From: Nocardiopsis trehalosi NBRC 14201
Lineage (GTDB): Bacteria > Actinomycetota > Actinomycetes > Streptosporangiales > Streptosporangiaceae
Direction: 5' to 3'
Assembly (NCBI RefSeq): GCF_001552555.1
Contig: NZ_BCRK01000054.1
Location: forward strand, 1 to 32,896
Length of the DNA stretch: 32,896 bases
Shown: piece by piece, positions 25,153 through 32,896 of the stretch
Numbering within the stretch: the first letter of the stretch is position 1
Layout: each line of letters begins with the position of its first letter
Translations under genes and position numbers: made by a program
The notes under the pieces: model-generated
Database searches by the model: none
Seen by the model: the letters and a program-made list of their open reading frames with translations, nothing else
What the model was told of the DNA's origin: nothing

Positions 25153-26001
25153 GTGGAACGCGTGGAGACGGGCACCCACATCCTGCTGCGCGGCCTGGTG
25201 GAGGACGCCGGGCTCTTCGCGCCCACCCCGCTGAGCATGCGCCAGGCCGTCGAGCGCCACCGCACCGACCGCATCGTGGCCCACCCCATGCTCGCGCACC
25301 GCTTCCTCTGCCCGGCCGACCGCTGGCCCGAACTCCTCGCGCGGCTACCCGACGGCGAGCACATCGAGGCCGGCGCCGTCCTGGGCGCCGGGCGCCGCGC
25401 GGCGCCGCCGCCCGAGCCGCACCCGCGGGTCGCGGTGGCCCACTACGAGGCACGGGCCCGCCCCGGTGACCTGCGCATGGCCGCCGACCTCTACCGCAGC
25501 GGGGAGATCGACGGGCGCGGACGCACCGTCTACTTCGCGTTCGACGACCCCGCCGACCTGCGCGAGGCGGTGGCCGTGCTGGCCGGGGCCCGCCCGCTGG
25601 GCGTGGCGCTGCGCTGCGGCGGGCCGGACCCGGCCGACACGCCGGGCGTCGGCGACCTCGGCGACGCCATCACCGCCTGCGCCGCCCGCGACGTCCCGTT
25701 CCGGGCGGTGGGCGGGCTGCCGCACGCCGCGGGGTACACCGACCCGCGCACCGGGTCCACCCACTGCGGCTACCTCAACCTGCTGATGGCGGCGGTGGCC
25801 GCGGTCGCGGGCGACCGCGCCGGGGTGCGCGCCGCCCTCACCGCCGACGACGGCGCCCGGCTGGCCGAACGCGCCGCCGCGGTCGAGCCGGCCGCCGTGG
25901 CCCGCGCCCGCGAGGTGTTCGTCGGCTACGCCGCGACCAGCACCGGCGACCCGGTGCGGGACGCCGAGCGGTTCGGCCTCCTCGGCTCGTGGGAGATTTG
26001 A
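25153..26001 (+). CDS. Unknown conserved-looking protein upstream of fumarylacetoacetase
   Basis: The protein has 282 residues from GTG 25153 (a second GTG is at 25162; the frame is open to 24877, but that part looks non-coding). I do not recognise the family. It looks like a folded cytoplasmic protein: HILLRGLVEDAGLFAPTPLSM, AHPMLAHRFLCPADRWPELLARLP, RTVYFAFDDPADLREAVAVLAG, VPFRAVGGLPHAAGYTDPRTGSTHCGYLNLLMA. The stretch with His, Tyr, Thr, Asp and Cys (about residues 193-211) is the most likely functional site. It ends 89 bases before fahA on the same strand, so a link to tyrosine or homogentisate breakdown is reasonable but unproven. No signal or membrane segment is seen. Confidence 0.78.
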   Translation: MERVETGTHILLRGLVEDAGLFAPTPLSMRQAVERHRTDRIVAHPMLAHRFLCPADRWPELLARLPDGEHIEAGAVLGAGRRAAPPPEPHPRVAVAHYEARARPGDLRMAADLYRSGEIDGRGRTVYFAFDDPADLREAVAVLAGARPLGVALRCGGPDPADTPGVGDLGDAITACAARDVPFRAVGGLPHAAGYTDPRTGSTHCGYLNLLMAAVAAVAGDRAGVRAALTADDGARLAERAAAVEPAAVARAREVFVGYAATSTGDPVRDAERFGLLGSWEI

Positions 26002-26090
26002 CCCCGGGGCCGGGCGGCCGGCCCCGTCCGCGGGCCGCGGGGTCCGACGCCCCGGCGGGCGCGGACGCACGCCACGACGCGAGGAGGAAC

Positions 26091-27284
26091 GTGTCCACAA
26101 CCTGGGTGCCCGGAGCCGACGCCACCGGATACGGTGCCGACAACCTGCCCTACGGCGTGTTCTCGCGGGCCGGGGCGCCGCCCCGCGTCGGCGTGCGGGT
26201 GGGTGACCTCGTCCTCGACCTCGCCGCGGCGCTGGACGACCCCGTCTTCTCCGCGCCGTCGCTCAACCCGTTCCTGGCGCGCGGATCCACGGCGTGGCGG
26301 TCCACCCGGGCCAAGGTGAGCGGCATGCTGGCCTCGGCCGAGGGCCGCCCGGCGGCCGAGCCGCACCTCATCCCGCTGGCCGAGGTGGAGATCCGGGCCC
26401 CGTTCGAGGTGGCCGACTACGTCGACTTCTACTGCTCGATCGACCACGCCGCCAACGCCGGGCGCATCTTCCGGCCCGACAGCGCCGAGCTGCCGCGCAA
26501 CTGGCGGCACCACCCGGTGGGCTACCACGGGCGGTCCGGGACCGTGGTCCCGTCGGGCACCCACGTGGTGCGCCCGACCGGGCAGCGGGCCCCCGAGGAC
26601 GGCGGCGCCCCCGGATACGGGCCGAGCGAGCGGCTGGACTTCGAGGCCGAGGTCGGGTTCGTCGTGGGCACCTCGACGTCGCTCGGCCGCACCGTCCCGG
26701 TGGGCGACTTCGCCGAGCACGTCTTCGGCGTGGTCCTGGTCAACGACTGGAGCGCCCGCGACCTCCAGGCGTGGGAGACGACCCCGCTCGGCCCCTTCCT
26801 CGGCAAGTCGTTCGCGACCTCGGTGTCGCCGTGGGTGGTGCCGCTCGACGCGCTGGGGGCGGCCCGGATCGCCGGGCGGCCCCAGGACCCGGAGCCGCTG
26901 CCGTACCTGCGCCGGGTCGCCGACTGGGGGCTGGACCTCGCGCTGACGGTGGAGCTGAACGGCGAGGTCGTGTCCCGCCCGCCGTACGCGTCGATGTACT
27001 GGACCCCCGACCAGATGCTCACCCACCTGACCAGCAACGGGGCGTCGCTGCGCACCGGCGACCTGTACGCCTCGGGGACGGTGTCGGGGCCCGAGCGCGG
27101 TCAGCGGGGTTCGCTGCTGGAGCTGTCCTGGGCCGGCGCCGACCCGCTGCGCCTGGCGGACGGGTCGGAGCGCGCCTTCCTGGCGGACGGCGACACCGTC
27201 ACGGTCGCGGCGACGGCGCGCGGCATGGGCGGCGGCACGATCTCCCTGGGAGAGGTCACCGGGACGGTCCGCCCCGCGCTGTGA
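26091..27284 (+). CDS. fahA: Fumarylacetoacetase
   Basis: The protein has 397 residues from GTG 26091, with GAGGAGGAAC directly upstream. It catalyses the last step of tyrosine/homogentisate catabolism, splitting 4-fumarylacetoacetate into fumarate and acetoacetate. The active-site and metal residues of mouse FAH all appear at a constant offset of 14: Asp112, His119, Glu185, Glu187, Asp219 and Lys239 (mouse D126, H133, E199, E201, D233, K253). The motifs are DYVDFYCSIDHAANAGRIF, FEAEVGF, VNDWSARDLQAWE and GPFLGKSFATS. Homogentisate dioxygenase is not in the window. The upstream unknown gene may be cotranscribed. Confidence 0.97.
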   Translation: MSTTWVPGADATGYGADNLPYGVFSRAGAPPRVGVRVGDLVLDLAAALDDPVFSAPSLNPFLARGSTAWRSTRAKVSGMLASAEGRPAAEPHLIPLAEVEIRAPFEVADYVDFYCSIDHAANAGRIFRPDSAELPRNWRHHPVGYHGRSGTVVPSGTHVVRPTGQRAPEDGGAPGYGPSERLDFEAEVGFVVGTSTSLGRTVPVGDFAEHVFGVVLVNDWSARDLQAWETTPLGPFLGKSFATSVSPWVVPLDALGAARIAGRPQDPEPLPYLRRVADWGLDLALTVELNGEVVSRPPYASMYWTPDQMLTHLTSNGASLRTGDLYASGTVSGPERGQRGSLLELSWAGADPLRLADGSERAFLADGDTVTVAATARGMGGGTISLGEVTGTVRPAL

Positions 27285-27290
27285 CCCGCG

Positions 27291-27319
27291 GGGGAGGGGC
27301 CGCCGGGCGGCCCCTCCCC
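27291..27319. terminator. Bidirectional hairpin between convergent genes
   Basis: GGGGAGGGGCCG (27291-27302) and CGGCCCCTCCCC (27308-27319) form a 12-bp perfect stem with a 5-base loop between fahA and the convergent secreted-protein gene (stop at 27336). It can end both transcripts. Confidence 0.82.
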
Positions 27320-27335
27320 GTGCGCGCCGGTCCGG

Positions 27336-28565
27336 TCAGACCAGGTCGCGCAGCGAGAGCAGGTCGAGCAGGCCGCGGGGCCGCTCCTGCTCCGCCGCGG
27401 ACCCCTGCGGCGCCTCGGCGGCGGCCGGGCGCTCGGCGGCGTCCTCGGGTCCGCGCACCAGGCCGAGGAGCTGCTGCTCCAGGCCGGTGATCAGCGCGTC
27501 CACCTGGTCGGAGCCGACGACCAGCTCCCGGGCGCAGGCGTCGACCGCGGTGTCGCGCTCCCGGGCGGAGGCGTCGCGCCACACCGTGATGGAGCGCGCG
27601 GCGCCCTCGGGTCCCGCGAACGCGGCCTCGCGGGTCATCTCCTGGGGGGCGACCTCCCCGACCAGGCAGGCGCGCACCTCGGCGGCCGGGATGATCGCCG
27701 ACCGGGCGGGCGCGGCGTCGCCGGCCGCCGCCTCCTCCGGCGCGGCCGCCGGTCTCTCGGCGCCCTCGCCCTCGGTCACCGGGTGGACCACGGGCTCCCC
27801 GGCGCCGTCCGCGGCCGGGGCCTCCTCCGCCTGCTCCCGGGGGGCCTCGGCCGTGCCCTGCGCGGCCGGGGCGTCACCGGTGGCCTGGCCCTCGGCGCCC
27901 TCGCCCGGGGTCCGGACGACGGGGTCCTCGCCCTGGGTGAGGAGGCCGGGGTGCGCGTCCGGCGCCCCGGGCTGCTGCCCGGGGGGCTGGATGCCGCCCG
28001 GCCCCGGGATCAGGTCGCCGATGCGCGACTGCGGGCGGATGGCCCCGGCGAAGCGGGCGAGCTCGCCGGCGTCCCACTTCGCCGGGTCGAGCAGGGCCGC
28101 CACCGCCACCCCGGGCTCCTCGACCCAGAAGACCTCGCCGGTCGCCGCCGACCGGAAGGCCGGGCGGCCGCTGTTGTCCACCCGCTGCAGCCGGCCGGCG
28201 GCGAGGTGGGCGAACCGCTCGGCGCGCAGGTCGTCCAGGGTGGCGATGTCGCGGTCGCGGATGATCTCGACCCGGGCGCGGACGGTGCCGGCCCCCTCCA
28301 TCCAGGCGATGTGCGACACGCGGTCGCCGTCGGCGCCCGTGGTGGCGCGCGCGTGGATGCCGTACCGCTCCACCCCGCGCGGCAGGTGGCCGATGACGAA
28401 CCCGTCGAGCGTGTAGTTCGACGTCAGCCGCTCGATGCCGATCCCCTCCTGGGGGGCGACGGCGGACGTGGTGTCGGCGGCCGCGGTGCCGGCGGCACCG
28501 AGGCCGGCCAGGCATACGGCGGTGGCGCCGGCGACCGCGATCCACCCCGTGTGGTGCTTGCGCAT
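27336..28565 (-). CDS. Secreted protein of unknown function with acidic Pro/Ala-rich middle
   Basis: The protein has 409 residues from ATG 28565, with GGGAGG 8 bases upstream. The signal peptide (1-30) is VAGATAVCLAGLGAAGTAAA, with cleavage at Ala30|Asp31. Residues about 40-170 look folded (YTLDGFVIGHLPRGVERYGI, RARVEIIRDRDIATLDDLRAERFAHLA, RPAFRSAATGEVFWVEEPGVAV). A disordered Pro/Glu/Ala/Gly region of about 120 residues and a second short folded part with two Cys (EVRACLVGEVAP, TAVDACARELV) follow. I do not recognise the family. It is divergent from the secreted phosphodiesterase gene across 269 bases. Confidence 0.82.
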   Translation of the reverse strand: MRKHHTGWIAVAGATAVCLAGLGAAGTAAADTTSAVAPQEGIGIERLTSNYTLDGFVIGHLPRGVERYGIHARATTGADGDRVSHIAWMEGAGTVRARVEIIRDRDIATLDDLRAERFAHLAAGRLQRVDNSGRPAFRSAATGEVFWVEEPGVAVAALLDPAKWDAGELARFAGAIRPQSRIGDLIPGPGGIQPPGQQPGAPDAHPGLLTQGEDPVVRTPGEGAEGQATGDAPAAQGTAEAPREQAEEAPAADGAGEPVVHPVTEGEGAERPAAAPEEAAAGDAAPARSAIIPAAEVRACLVGEVAPQEMTREAAFAGPEGAARSITVWRDASARERDTAVDACARELVVGSDQVDALITGLEQQLLGLVRGPEDAAERPAAAEAPQGSAAEQERPRGLLDLLSLRDLV

Positions 28566-28834
28566 GCGTGAACCTCCCGTTTGACTACCGAGTGTGATCC
28601 GAAGGTGCGGTTCGTGACTCTCCGTCGCGGTCCGCCCTTATCAAAAATCGCACACAAGGTAATCAACTGCTCACAGTACGCGCTCGTGTCGCGAGACGGT
28701 CTCGGCGCGCGTACCGGACAGACGGGCCGGATTCCCCGGCGCGGCACCGCCGGATCGCCCCGCCGACACCCGGGGGTAACCCTGCGCGCCCACCCTGGGA
28801 CGGACCGTGCGATTGCTCCGAGCGAAGGAGTGGC
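28566..28834. promoter_or_regulatory. Divergent promoter region between two secreted-protein genes
   Basis: This 269-base region contains the most AT-rich patch of this part of the window (about 28637-28680, with TTATCAAAAATCGCACACA and AAGGTAATCAACTG), where promoters of both genes probably lie. CCTTATCAA and AGGTAATCAA form an imperfect direct repeat. Exact -10/-35 boxes cannot be assigned with confidence. Confidence 0.4.
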
Positions 28835-29788
28835 ATGCTGCATCGGCTAGGAGTCGCGGCCGTCCTCACCGCGCTGGCGCTGGCGGGACCCGCCCCCGTC
28901 ACCGCCGACACCGACACCCCCGCCCCGGACGCCCCCGGGCGGCCGCGCACCGCGCCCGTGGTCGACGTGGCGCACCGCGGCGGATCCGGGTACGCCCCCG
29001 AGAACACCCTCGCGGCGATCGACGCCGCGCACGCCCGCAACGCCTCCGTGGTCGAGCTGGACGTGCAGCGGACCGAGGACGGCGAGCTCGTGATCATGCA
29101 CGACACCACGCTCGCCCGCACCACCGACGTGGAGCAGGTGTTCCCCGGCCGGGCGCCCTACGACGTCGCCGACTTCACCCTCGCCGAGATCCGCCGGCTC
29201 GACGCCGGCTCCTGGTTCGACACCGCCTACGCGGGCGAACCGGTGCCGACCCTCCAGGAGGCCCTGGACCGGCTGGACCGCCGCGAGGTCGGGCTGCTGC
29301 TGGAGGTCAAGTCGCCGGTGCTCTACCCGGGCATCGAGGCCGACATCTCCCAGACCATGGCGCGCAACCCCGACTGGACGGCCTCCGGCGCCCGGGGCGA
29401 GCGCCCCCGCTTCGCCGTGCAGAGCTTCGACTGGGAGTCCGTGGAGCGCTCGCACCGGCTCATGCCCGACGTCCCGCACGGCCTGCTCGGCGTCGTCCCC
29501 GAGGACCGGATCGCCGACTACGCCGAGTGGGCCGACCAGATCAACCCCAACCACACCCGCATCGACGCCGACTACGTGCGGGCGGTGCACGACGCGGGCC
29601 TGGAGGTCTACACCTACACCGTCAACGAGCCGGACGACATGCGGGCCGCCATCGCCAAGGGCGTGGACGGCCTCATCTCCGACTTCCCCGACGTCGCCCG
29701 CCGGGTCATCGCCGAGGAGACCGGCGCCGCCGCCGGACAGGCGCGGCCCTGGACCGCCGCCGCGGTGCTCGACCTCGCCCGGTACTGA
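28835..29788 (+). CDS. Secreted glycerophosphodiester phosphodiesterase
   Basis: The protein has 317 residues from ATG 28835, with AAGGAG 5 bases upstream. The signal peptide covers about residues 1-24 (LGVAAVLTALALAGPAPVTA). The GDPD catalytic barrel shows H47-R48-G49 and E56-N57-T58 (AHRGGSGYAPENTLAAI), Glu75/Asp77 (VVELDVQRTEDG), His89 (VIMHD) and a late VYTYTVNEPDDMRAAIAKGVDG with LISDFPD. The enzyme splits glycerophosphodiesters to glycerol 3-phosphate and an alcohol, a route for phosphate or lipid-headgroup recovery outside the membrane. The catalytic set is intact. Regulation by phosphate starvation is plausible, but I see no clear PHO box. Confidence 0.95.
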   Translation: MLHRLGVAAVLTALALAGPAPVTADTDTPAPDAPGRPRTAPVVDVAHRGGSGYAPENTLAAIDAAHARNASVVELDVQRTEDGELVIMHDTTLARTTDVEQVFPGRAPYDVADFTLAEIRRLDAGSWFDTAYAGEPVPTLQEALDRLDRREVGLLLEVKSPVLYPGIEADISQTMARNPDWTASGARGERPRFAVQSFDWESVERSHRLMPDVPHGLLGVVPEDRIADYAEWADQINPNHTRIDADYVRAVHDAGLEVYTYTVNEPDDMRAAIAKGVDGLISDFPDVARRVIAEETGAAAGQARPWTAAAVLDLARY

Positions 29789-29802
29789 CCGGCGCCCGCC
29801 CC

Positions 29803-29833
29803 GCCGCCCCCGCGCCCGCGCGCCGGGGGCGGC
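29803..29833 (+). terminator. Hairpin after the phosphodiesterase gene
   Basis: GCCGCCCCCG (29803-29812) and CGGGGGCGGC (29824-29833) form a 10-bp stem with an 11-base loop, 15 bases past the stop. Confidence 0.65.
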
Positions 29834-29903
29834 GGCCGCGCGTCCGCCCGCCCCGGCTAACCTGGCCCGACGCCGCCCGGCGGCCCCGCACCCGAGGCAG
29901 ACG

Positions 29904-31160
29904 ATGGAGTGGACCGTGGAGCACCCCCGGCTGGACATCCCCGAGGAGTCGATCGACTGGCGGGCCAAGGGCTTCCTCCGGCCCGGCCCCCCGATCCCGC
30001 TGGCCGATTTCGCGGCCGCCCGCCCGCACCTGTTCGGCGGCGCGTTCACCTGGCCGGTCATGGTCGCCCGCCGCACGGCGCTCGACCGCAACATCGCGGC
30101 CCTCGCCGGCTTCGCCCGCGACAACGGCCTGTCCTTCGCCCCGCACGGCAAGACCACGATGGCGCCCGCGCTGTTCCAGGCCCAGTTCGACGCCGGGGCG
30201 TGGGCGCTGACCGCCGCCACCGCCAACCAGGTGGTCGCCTACCGGCGGTTCCGGGTGCCGCGGGTGCTGCTCGCCAACGAGCTGCTCGACCCGGCGGCGC
30301 TCGCCTGGCTCGCCGCCGAACTCGACGCCGACCCCGCCTTCGACGCGCTGTTCTACGTCGACTCCGCGGCCGGGGTGCGCGCCGCCGCCGACGCCATGGC
30401 CGCCCGCGCCTGGCGGCGCCCGCTGCGGGTGCTGGTGGAGATCGGATTTTCGGGCGGCCGCACCGGGTGCCGCGACGTCGCCACCGCCCTGGAGGTGGCG
30501 CGGGCCGCGGCCGCGGCGCCCGGCCTGGAGGTCGCCGGGACCGCGGGCTACGAGGGCGGGCTGCGCACGGCCGGGGAGGTCGCCGGCCTGGTGCGCGACC
30601 TGGTGCGGGCGGCCGGCCGCATGGCGGCGGACGGGCTGGTCGACGGCCCGCCCGTGGTCTCCGTGGGCGGCAGCGCCTGGTTCGACGTGGTCGCCGCGGA
30701 ACTGGGCGGCCGCACCGACGTGCACCCGGTACTGCGCAGCGGGGCCTACATCGCCCACGACGACGGCACCTACGCCGCCGGCTCCCCGTTCCACCGCACC
30801 GGCGGCGCCGACGCGCTCACCGGCGCCCTGGAGATCTGGGCGCAGGTGCTGTCGGTGCCCGAGGACGGGCTGGCCATCGCCACCATGGGCAAGCGCGAGG
30901 CCAACTTCGACATGGGCCTCCCGGTGCCCCGGCGGCTGCGGACCCGCGGCGGCGCGGTGCGCGACGCCGCGGGGGCCGAGGTCACCCGGCTCAACGACCA
31001 CCACGCCTACCTGCGGCTGCCGCCGGACCTGCGCCCCGAACCCGGCGACCTGGTGTCCTTCGGGATCTCGCACCCGTGCACCGCGTTCGACCGGTGGCGG
31101 TTCATCCCGGTCGTCGAGGACGACGACACCGTCACCGACGTCCTGGCGACCTACTTCTAG
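29904..31160 (+). CDS. DSD1-type PLP-dependent D-amino-acid dehydratase/aldolase (D-serine deaminase-like)
   Basis: The protein has 418 residues from ATG 29904, with GAGG 6 bases upstream. It has an alanine-racemase-like N-terminal TIM barrel with PLP Lys83 in FAPHGKTTMAP, then VLVEIGFSGGRTGCRD and the phosphate-binding region ending VVSVGGSAWFDVV. The C-terminal domain carries the metal site His390 and Cys392 in SHPCTAFDRW, as in eukaryotic-type D-serine dehydratase and D-threonine aldolase. Likely activity is deamination or retro-aldol cleavage of a D-amino acid in the cytoplasm; the substrate cannot be told from sequence alone. It is convergent with the GH20 gene; both fit recycling of wall-derived compounds. 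Confidence 0.92.
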   Translation: MEWTVEHPRLDIPEESIDWRAKGFLRPGPPIPLADFAAARPHLFGGAFTWPVMVARRTALDRNIAALAGFARDNGLSFAPHGKTTMAPALFQAQFDAGAWALTAATANQVVAYRRFRVPRVLLANELLDPAALAWLAAELDADPAFDALFYVDSAAGVRAAADAMAARAWRRPLRVLVEIGFSGGRTGCRDVATALEVARAAAAAPGLEVAGTAGYEGGLRTAGEVAGLVRDLVRAAGRMAADGLVDGPPVVSVGGSAWFDVVAAELGGRTDVHPVLRSGAYIAHDDGTYAAGSPFHRTGGADALTGALEIWAQVLSVPEDGLAIATMGKREANFDMGLPVPRRLRTRGGAVRDAAGAEVTRLNDHHAYLRLPPDLRPEPGDLVSFGISHPCTAFDRWRFIPVVEDDDTVTDVLATYF

Positions 31161-31169
31161 CGGCCGGCG

Positions 31170-31201
31170 CCGCGGCGGACCCGCACCGGGGCCCGCCGCG
31201 G
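31170..31201. terminator. Bidirectional hairpin between the D-amino-acid enzyme and GH20 genes
   Basis: CCGCGGCGG (31170-31178) and CCGCCGCGG (31193-31201) form a 9-bp stem with further GGNCC pairing inside the loop, in the 60-base gap between convergent stops. Confidence 0.65.
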
Positions 31202-31220
31202 CGGCCGCGCCGCCGGCGCG

Positions 31221-32798
31221 TCAGTCCCGCCCGGCCACCCCGGGGCGCCGCTGCCACGGCAGCGGCCCGTCCAGGGGGCGGTACTCCACACCCAGCGCGT
31301 CGAGCCGGGCCAGGTGGCCCTCCAGCCGGGGCAGGAACTCGGCGACGTCGCGCCCGGCGGGCGACCAGGCGACCTCGGCGAACGCCGACAGCCGTGGGAA
31401 CACCATGTAGTCGACCCGGCGGGGCGAGTCCATGTGCTCGGTCCACACGTTGACCTGGGCGCCGAGCACGCGTTCGGCGCCCGCGGCGGCCAGCTCCTCG
31501 GGGACCGGCTCGGCCGCGTAGACGTCCTCCAGGGTGAGCAGGGTGCCCACCGGGATCGGCTCGTCGGGCGACGTGGACTGGCGGTAGTCGAGGTAGGACG
31601 TCGCGGTCGGGCACATCACGACGTCGTGCCCGGCCTTGGCGGCGGCGATGCCGCCCTCGGTGCCGCGCCACGACATCACGGTGGCCCCGGACGCCAGGCC
31701 GCCCTCCAGGATCTCGTCCCAGCCCACCAGGCGGCGGCCGCGCTCGGCGAGGTAGGCGTCGAAGTGCCGGATGAACCAGCTCTGCAGGCCGTCCTCGTCC
31801 CCCAGCCCCTCCTCGCGGATGCGGGCCTGGGCCGTGGCGCTGGCCCGCCACTGGGTCTTGGGGCACTCGTCGCCGCCGACGTGGATGTAGGTGCTGGGGA
31901 ACAGCTCCAGCAGCTCGTCGAAGACGTTGCGGTAGAACTCCAGCGTGGCGTCGGTGACGTTGAGGACGTTCTCGATGACGCCCCACTCGCGCCCCACGTC
32001 CAGCGGGCCGCCCTCGCCGAGCTCCGGGTAGGCGGCGATGGCGGCCTGGGAGTGGCCCGGGATGTCGATCTCGGGGACCACGGTGATGTGCCGGGCGGCC
32101 GCGTAGGCGACGATCTCGCGGATGTCGTCCTGGGTGTAGAACCCGCCGTGCGGCCGACCGTCGAAGACCGGCGGCCGGGCCGCGCCGACCTGGCTCTCGT
32201 GCCGCCACGCGCCGACCTCGGTCAGCCGCGGGTAGCGCTTGATCTCCACGCGCCAGCCCTGGTCCTCGGTCAGGTGCAGGTGCAGGACGTTGAGCTTGTG
32301 CAGCGCCAGCAGGTCGATGAAGCGGAGCAGGTCGTACTTCGGCAGGAAGTGCCGGCCGACGTCGAGCATGCACCCCCGCCAGCCGAACCGGGGCCGGTCG
32401 GTGATGTGCACGCTGGGCAGCGTCCAGGAGACCGGGCCCACCGCGGGGGCGCGCCGGTAGGCGGCGGCCGGCAGCAGCTGGCGCAGCGTCTGCGCCCCGT
32501 AGAACACCCCCGCCGCGTCGTGGCCGACGACGAGCGCCCCGGCGGCGTCCACGATCAGCCGGTAGCCCTCGGCGCCCAGCCCGGCCGCGGGGTCGACGCT
32601 GAGCCGGATCTGCGCGGTCTGGCCGTCGCCGGGCGCCAGCGGGAAACCGGTGGCCGCGCCCAGTTCGGTGCGCAGCCAGGCCTCGGTGCCGCGCGCCTCG
32701 TGGTGGGCGTCGATGCGGGTGGCGGCGGTCAGCACGAGGCCGTCGGGTGCCGCGGTCGACATTTCGGCCGGTCGCGGCACGAGGGGGTGGTCGGGCAC
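31221..32798 (-). CDS. GH20 beta-N-acetylhexosaminidase
   Basis: The protein has 525 residues from GTG 32798, with TAGGAG 7 bases upstream. Residues 1-125 form the GH20b non-catalytic domain (GYRLIVDAAGALVVGHDAAGVFYGAQTLRQLL). The catalytic barrel begins at PRFGWRGCMLDVGRHF; LNVLHLHLTEDQGWRVEI, VPEIDIPGHSQAAI and the catalytic Asp310-Glu311 pair (YIHVGGDECPKTQW) follow, with Trp in MSWRGTEGG and NVWTEHM. It uses substrate-assisted catalysis to release terminal GlcNAc/GalNAc. No signal peptide is seen, so it acts inside the cell on imported chitobiose or muropeptide fragments. A DasR-type box lies 14 bases upstream of the start, indicating control by the GlcNAc regulator. Confidence 0.97.
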   Translation of the reverse strand: MPDHPLVPRPAEMSTAAPDGLVLTAATRIDAHHEARGTEAWLRTELGAATGFPLAPGDGQTAQIRLSVDPAAGLGAEGYRLIVDAAGALVVGHDAAGVFYGAQTLRQLLPAAAYRRAPAVGPVSWTLPSVHITDRPRFGWRGCMLDVGRHFLPKYDLLRFIDLLALHKLNVLHLHLTEDQGWRVEIKRYPRLTEVGAWRHESQVGAARPPVFDGRPHGGFYTQDDIREIVAYAAARHITVVPEIDIPGHSQAAIAAYPELGEGGPLDVGREWGVIENVLNVTDATLEFYRNVFDELLELFPSTYIHVGGDECPKTQWRASATAQARIREEGLGDEDGLQSWFIRHFDAYLAERGRRLVGWDEILEGGLASGATVMSWRGTEGGIAAAKAGHDVVMCPTATSYLDYRQSTSPDEPIPVGTLLTLEDVYAAEPVPEELAAAGAERVLGAQVNVWTEHMDSPRRVDYMVFPRLSAFAEVAWSPAGRDVAEFLPRLEGHLARLDALGVEYRPLDGPLPWQRRPGVAGRD

Positions 32799-32811
32799 GG
32801 AGGTGCTCCTA

Positions 32812-32827
32812 TCCGGTCTAGACCAAT
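32812..32827. promoter_or_regulatory. DasR-responsive element (dre-like)
   Basis: The 16-base site TCCGGTCTAGACCAAT holds the full palindromic core GGTCTAGACC (32815-32824) and agrees with the dre consensus ACTGGTCTAGACCAGT at 13 of 16 positions. It lies 14 bases before the GTG of the GH20 gene. DasR is the GntR-family repressor of GlcNAc metabolism in actinomycetes and is released by glucosamine-6-phosphate. Site identity comes from the known consensus; function here is inferred. Confidence 0.85.
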
Positions 32828-32896
32828 GGCGAGGACCATGGTGCCATGCCGGAACCGAAAAGCCCACGGCGCGGGCGGCCCGGCTCCGGGCCGCCC

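Noticed and set aside
28591-28680. CRP-like TGTGA/TCACA half sites in the divergent region
   Set aside because: The half sites are not at the 6-base spacing of a CRP site.

Overview
The window is very GC-rich, with dense genes, frequent GTG starts and G/C-dominated third codon positions. It carries SpoU methyltransferase, SSI-type inhibitor, DUF2510, substrate-binding/vWA and NlpC/P60 genes plus a DasR-type operator. Together these point to the chromosome of a filamentous actinomycete. A relative of Nocardiopsis, Streptomonospora or Thermobifida is my best guess from gene style, not a proof. I see no phage, insertion sequence, CRISPR array or biosynthetic cluster.

Region 1 (1-9500, minus strand) is a Tad/Flp pilus secretion locus. 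In transcription order it holds a zinc-ribbon paralogue (9500-8382), a second paralogue (8091-6952), CpaB, a CpaE/TadZ ATPase fused to a TadE-like minor pilin, a free TadE, the TadA/CpaF motor ATPase, TadB, TadC, and a sensor histidine kinase that overlaps tadC and runs off the window edge. No Flp major pilin and no prepilin peptidase lie inside the window.

Region 2 (9678-12963, minus strand) holds tRNA-His with a hairpin behind it, oligoribonuclease (orn), a proline-rich DUF2510 membrane protein with a striking array of short repeated motifs, and an amidase-like protein that seems to have lost its zinc ligands.

Region 3 (13147-16852, minus strand) is a pair of paralogous membrane-anchored proteins with a solute-binding-like domain and a vWA domain. 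One has an intact metal site (MIDAS); the other has lost it. A regulatory region rich in inverted repeats (16853-17176) separates them from the plus-strand genes.

Region 4 (17177-22591, plus strand) runs: SSI-family protease inhibitor with an unusual reactive-site residue, SpoU RNA methyltransferase, 2-hydroxyacid dehydrogenase, an atypical family-A DNA polymerase, and a secreted NlpC/P60 peptidoglycan hydrolase preceded by a domain resembling an FtsX/MacB ectodomain. It ends at a 13-bp perfect-stem hairpin.

Region 5 (22960-32798) is metabolic: gamma-glutamyltransferase (minus), an unknown 282-residue protein followed by fumarylacetoacetase (plus), an unknown secreted protein (minus) divergent from a secreted glycerophosphodiester phosphodiesterase (plus), a DSD1-type D-amino-acid PLP enzyme (plus), and a cytoplasmic GH20 beta-N-acetylhexosaminidase (minus) with a near-consensus DasR box upstream. 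Cell-envelope assembly and amino-sugar/D-amino-acid turnover recur across the window, but I see no single new system that unites it. The most unusual items are the TadZ-TadE fusion, the vWA pair with a dead partner, the FtsX-like/NlpC fusion and the repeated-motif DUF2510 protein.
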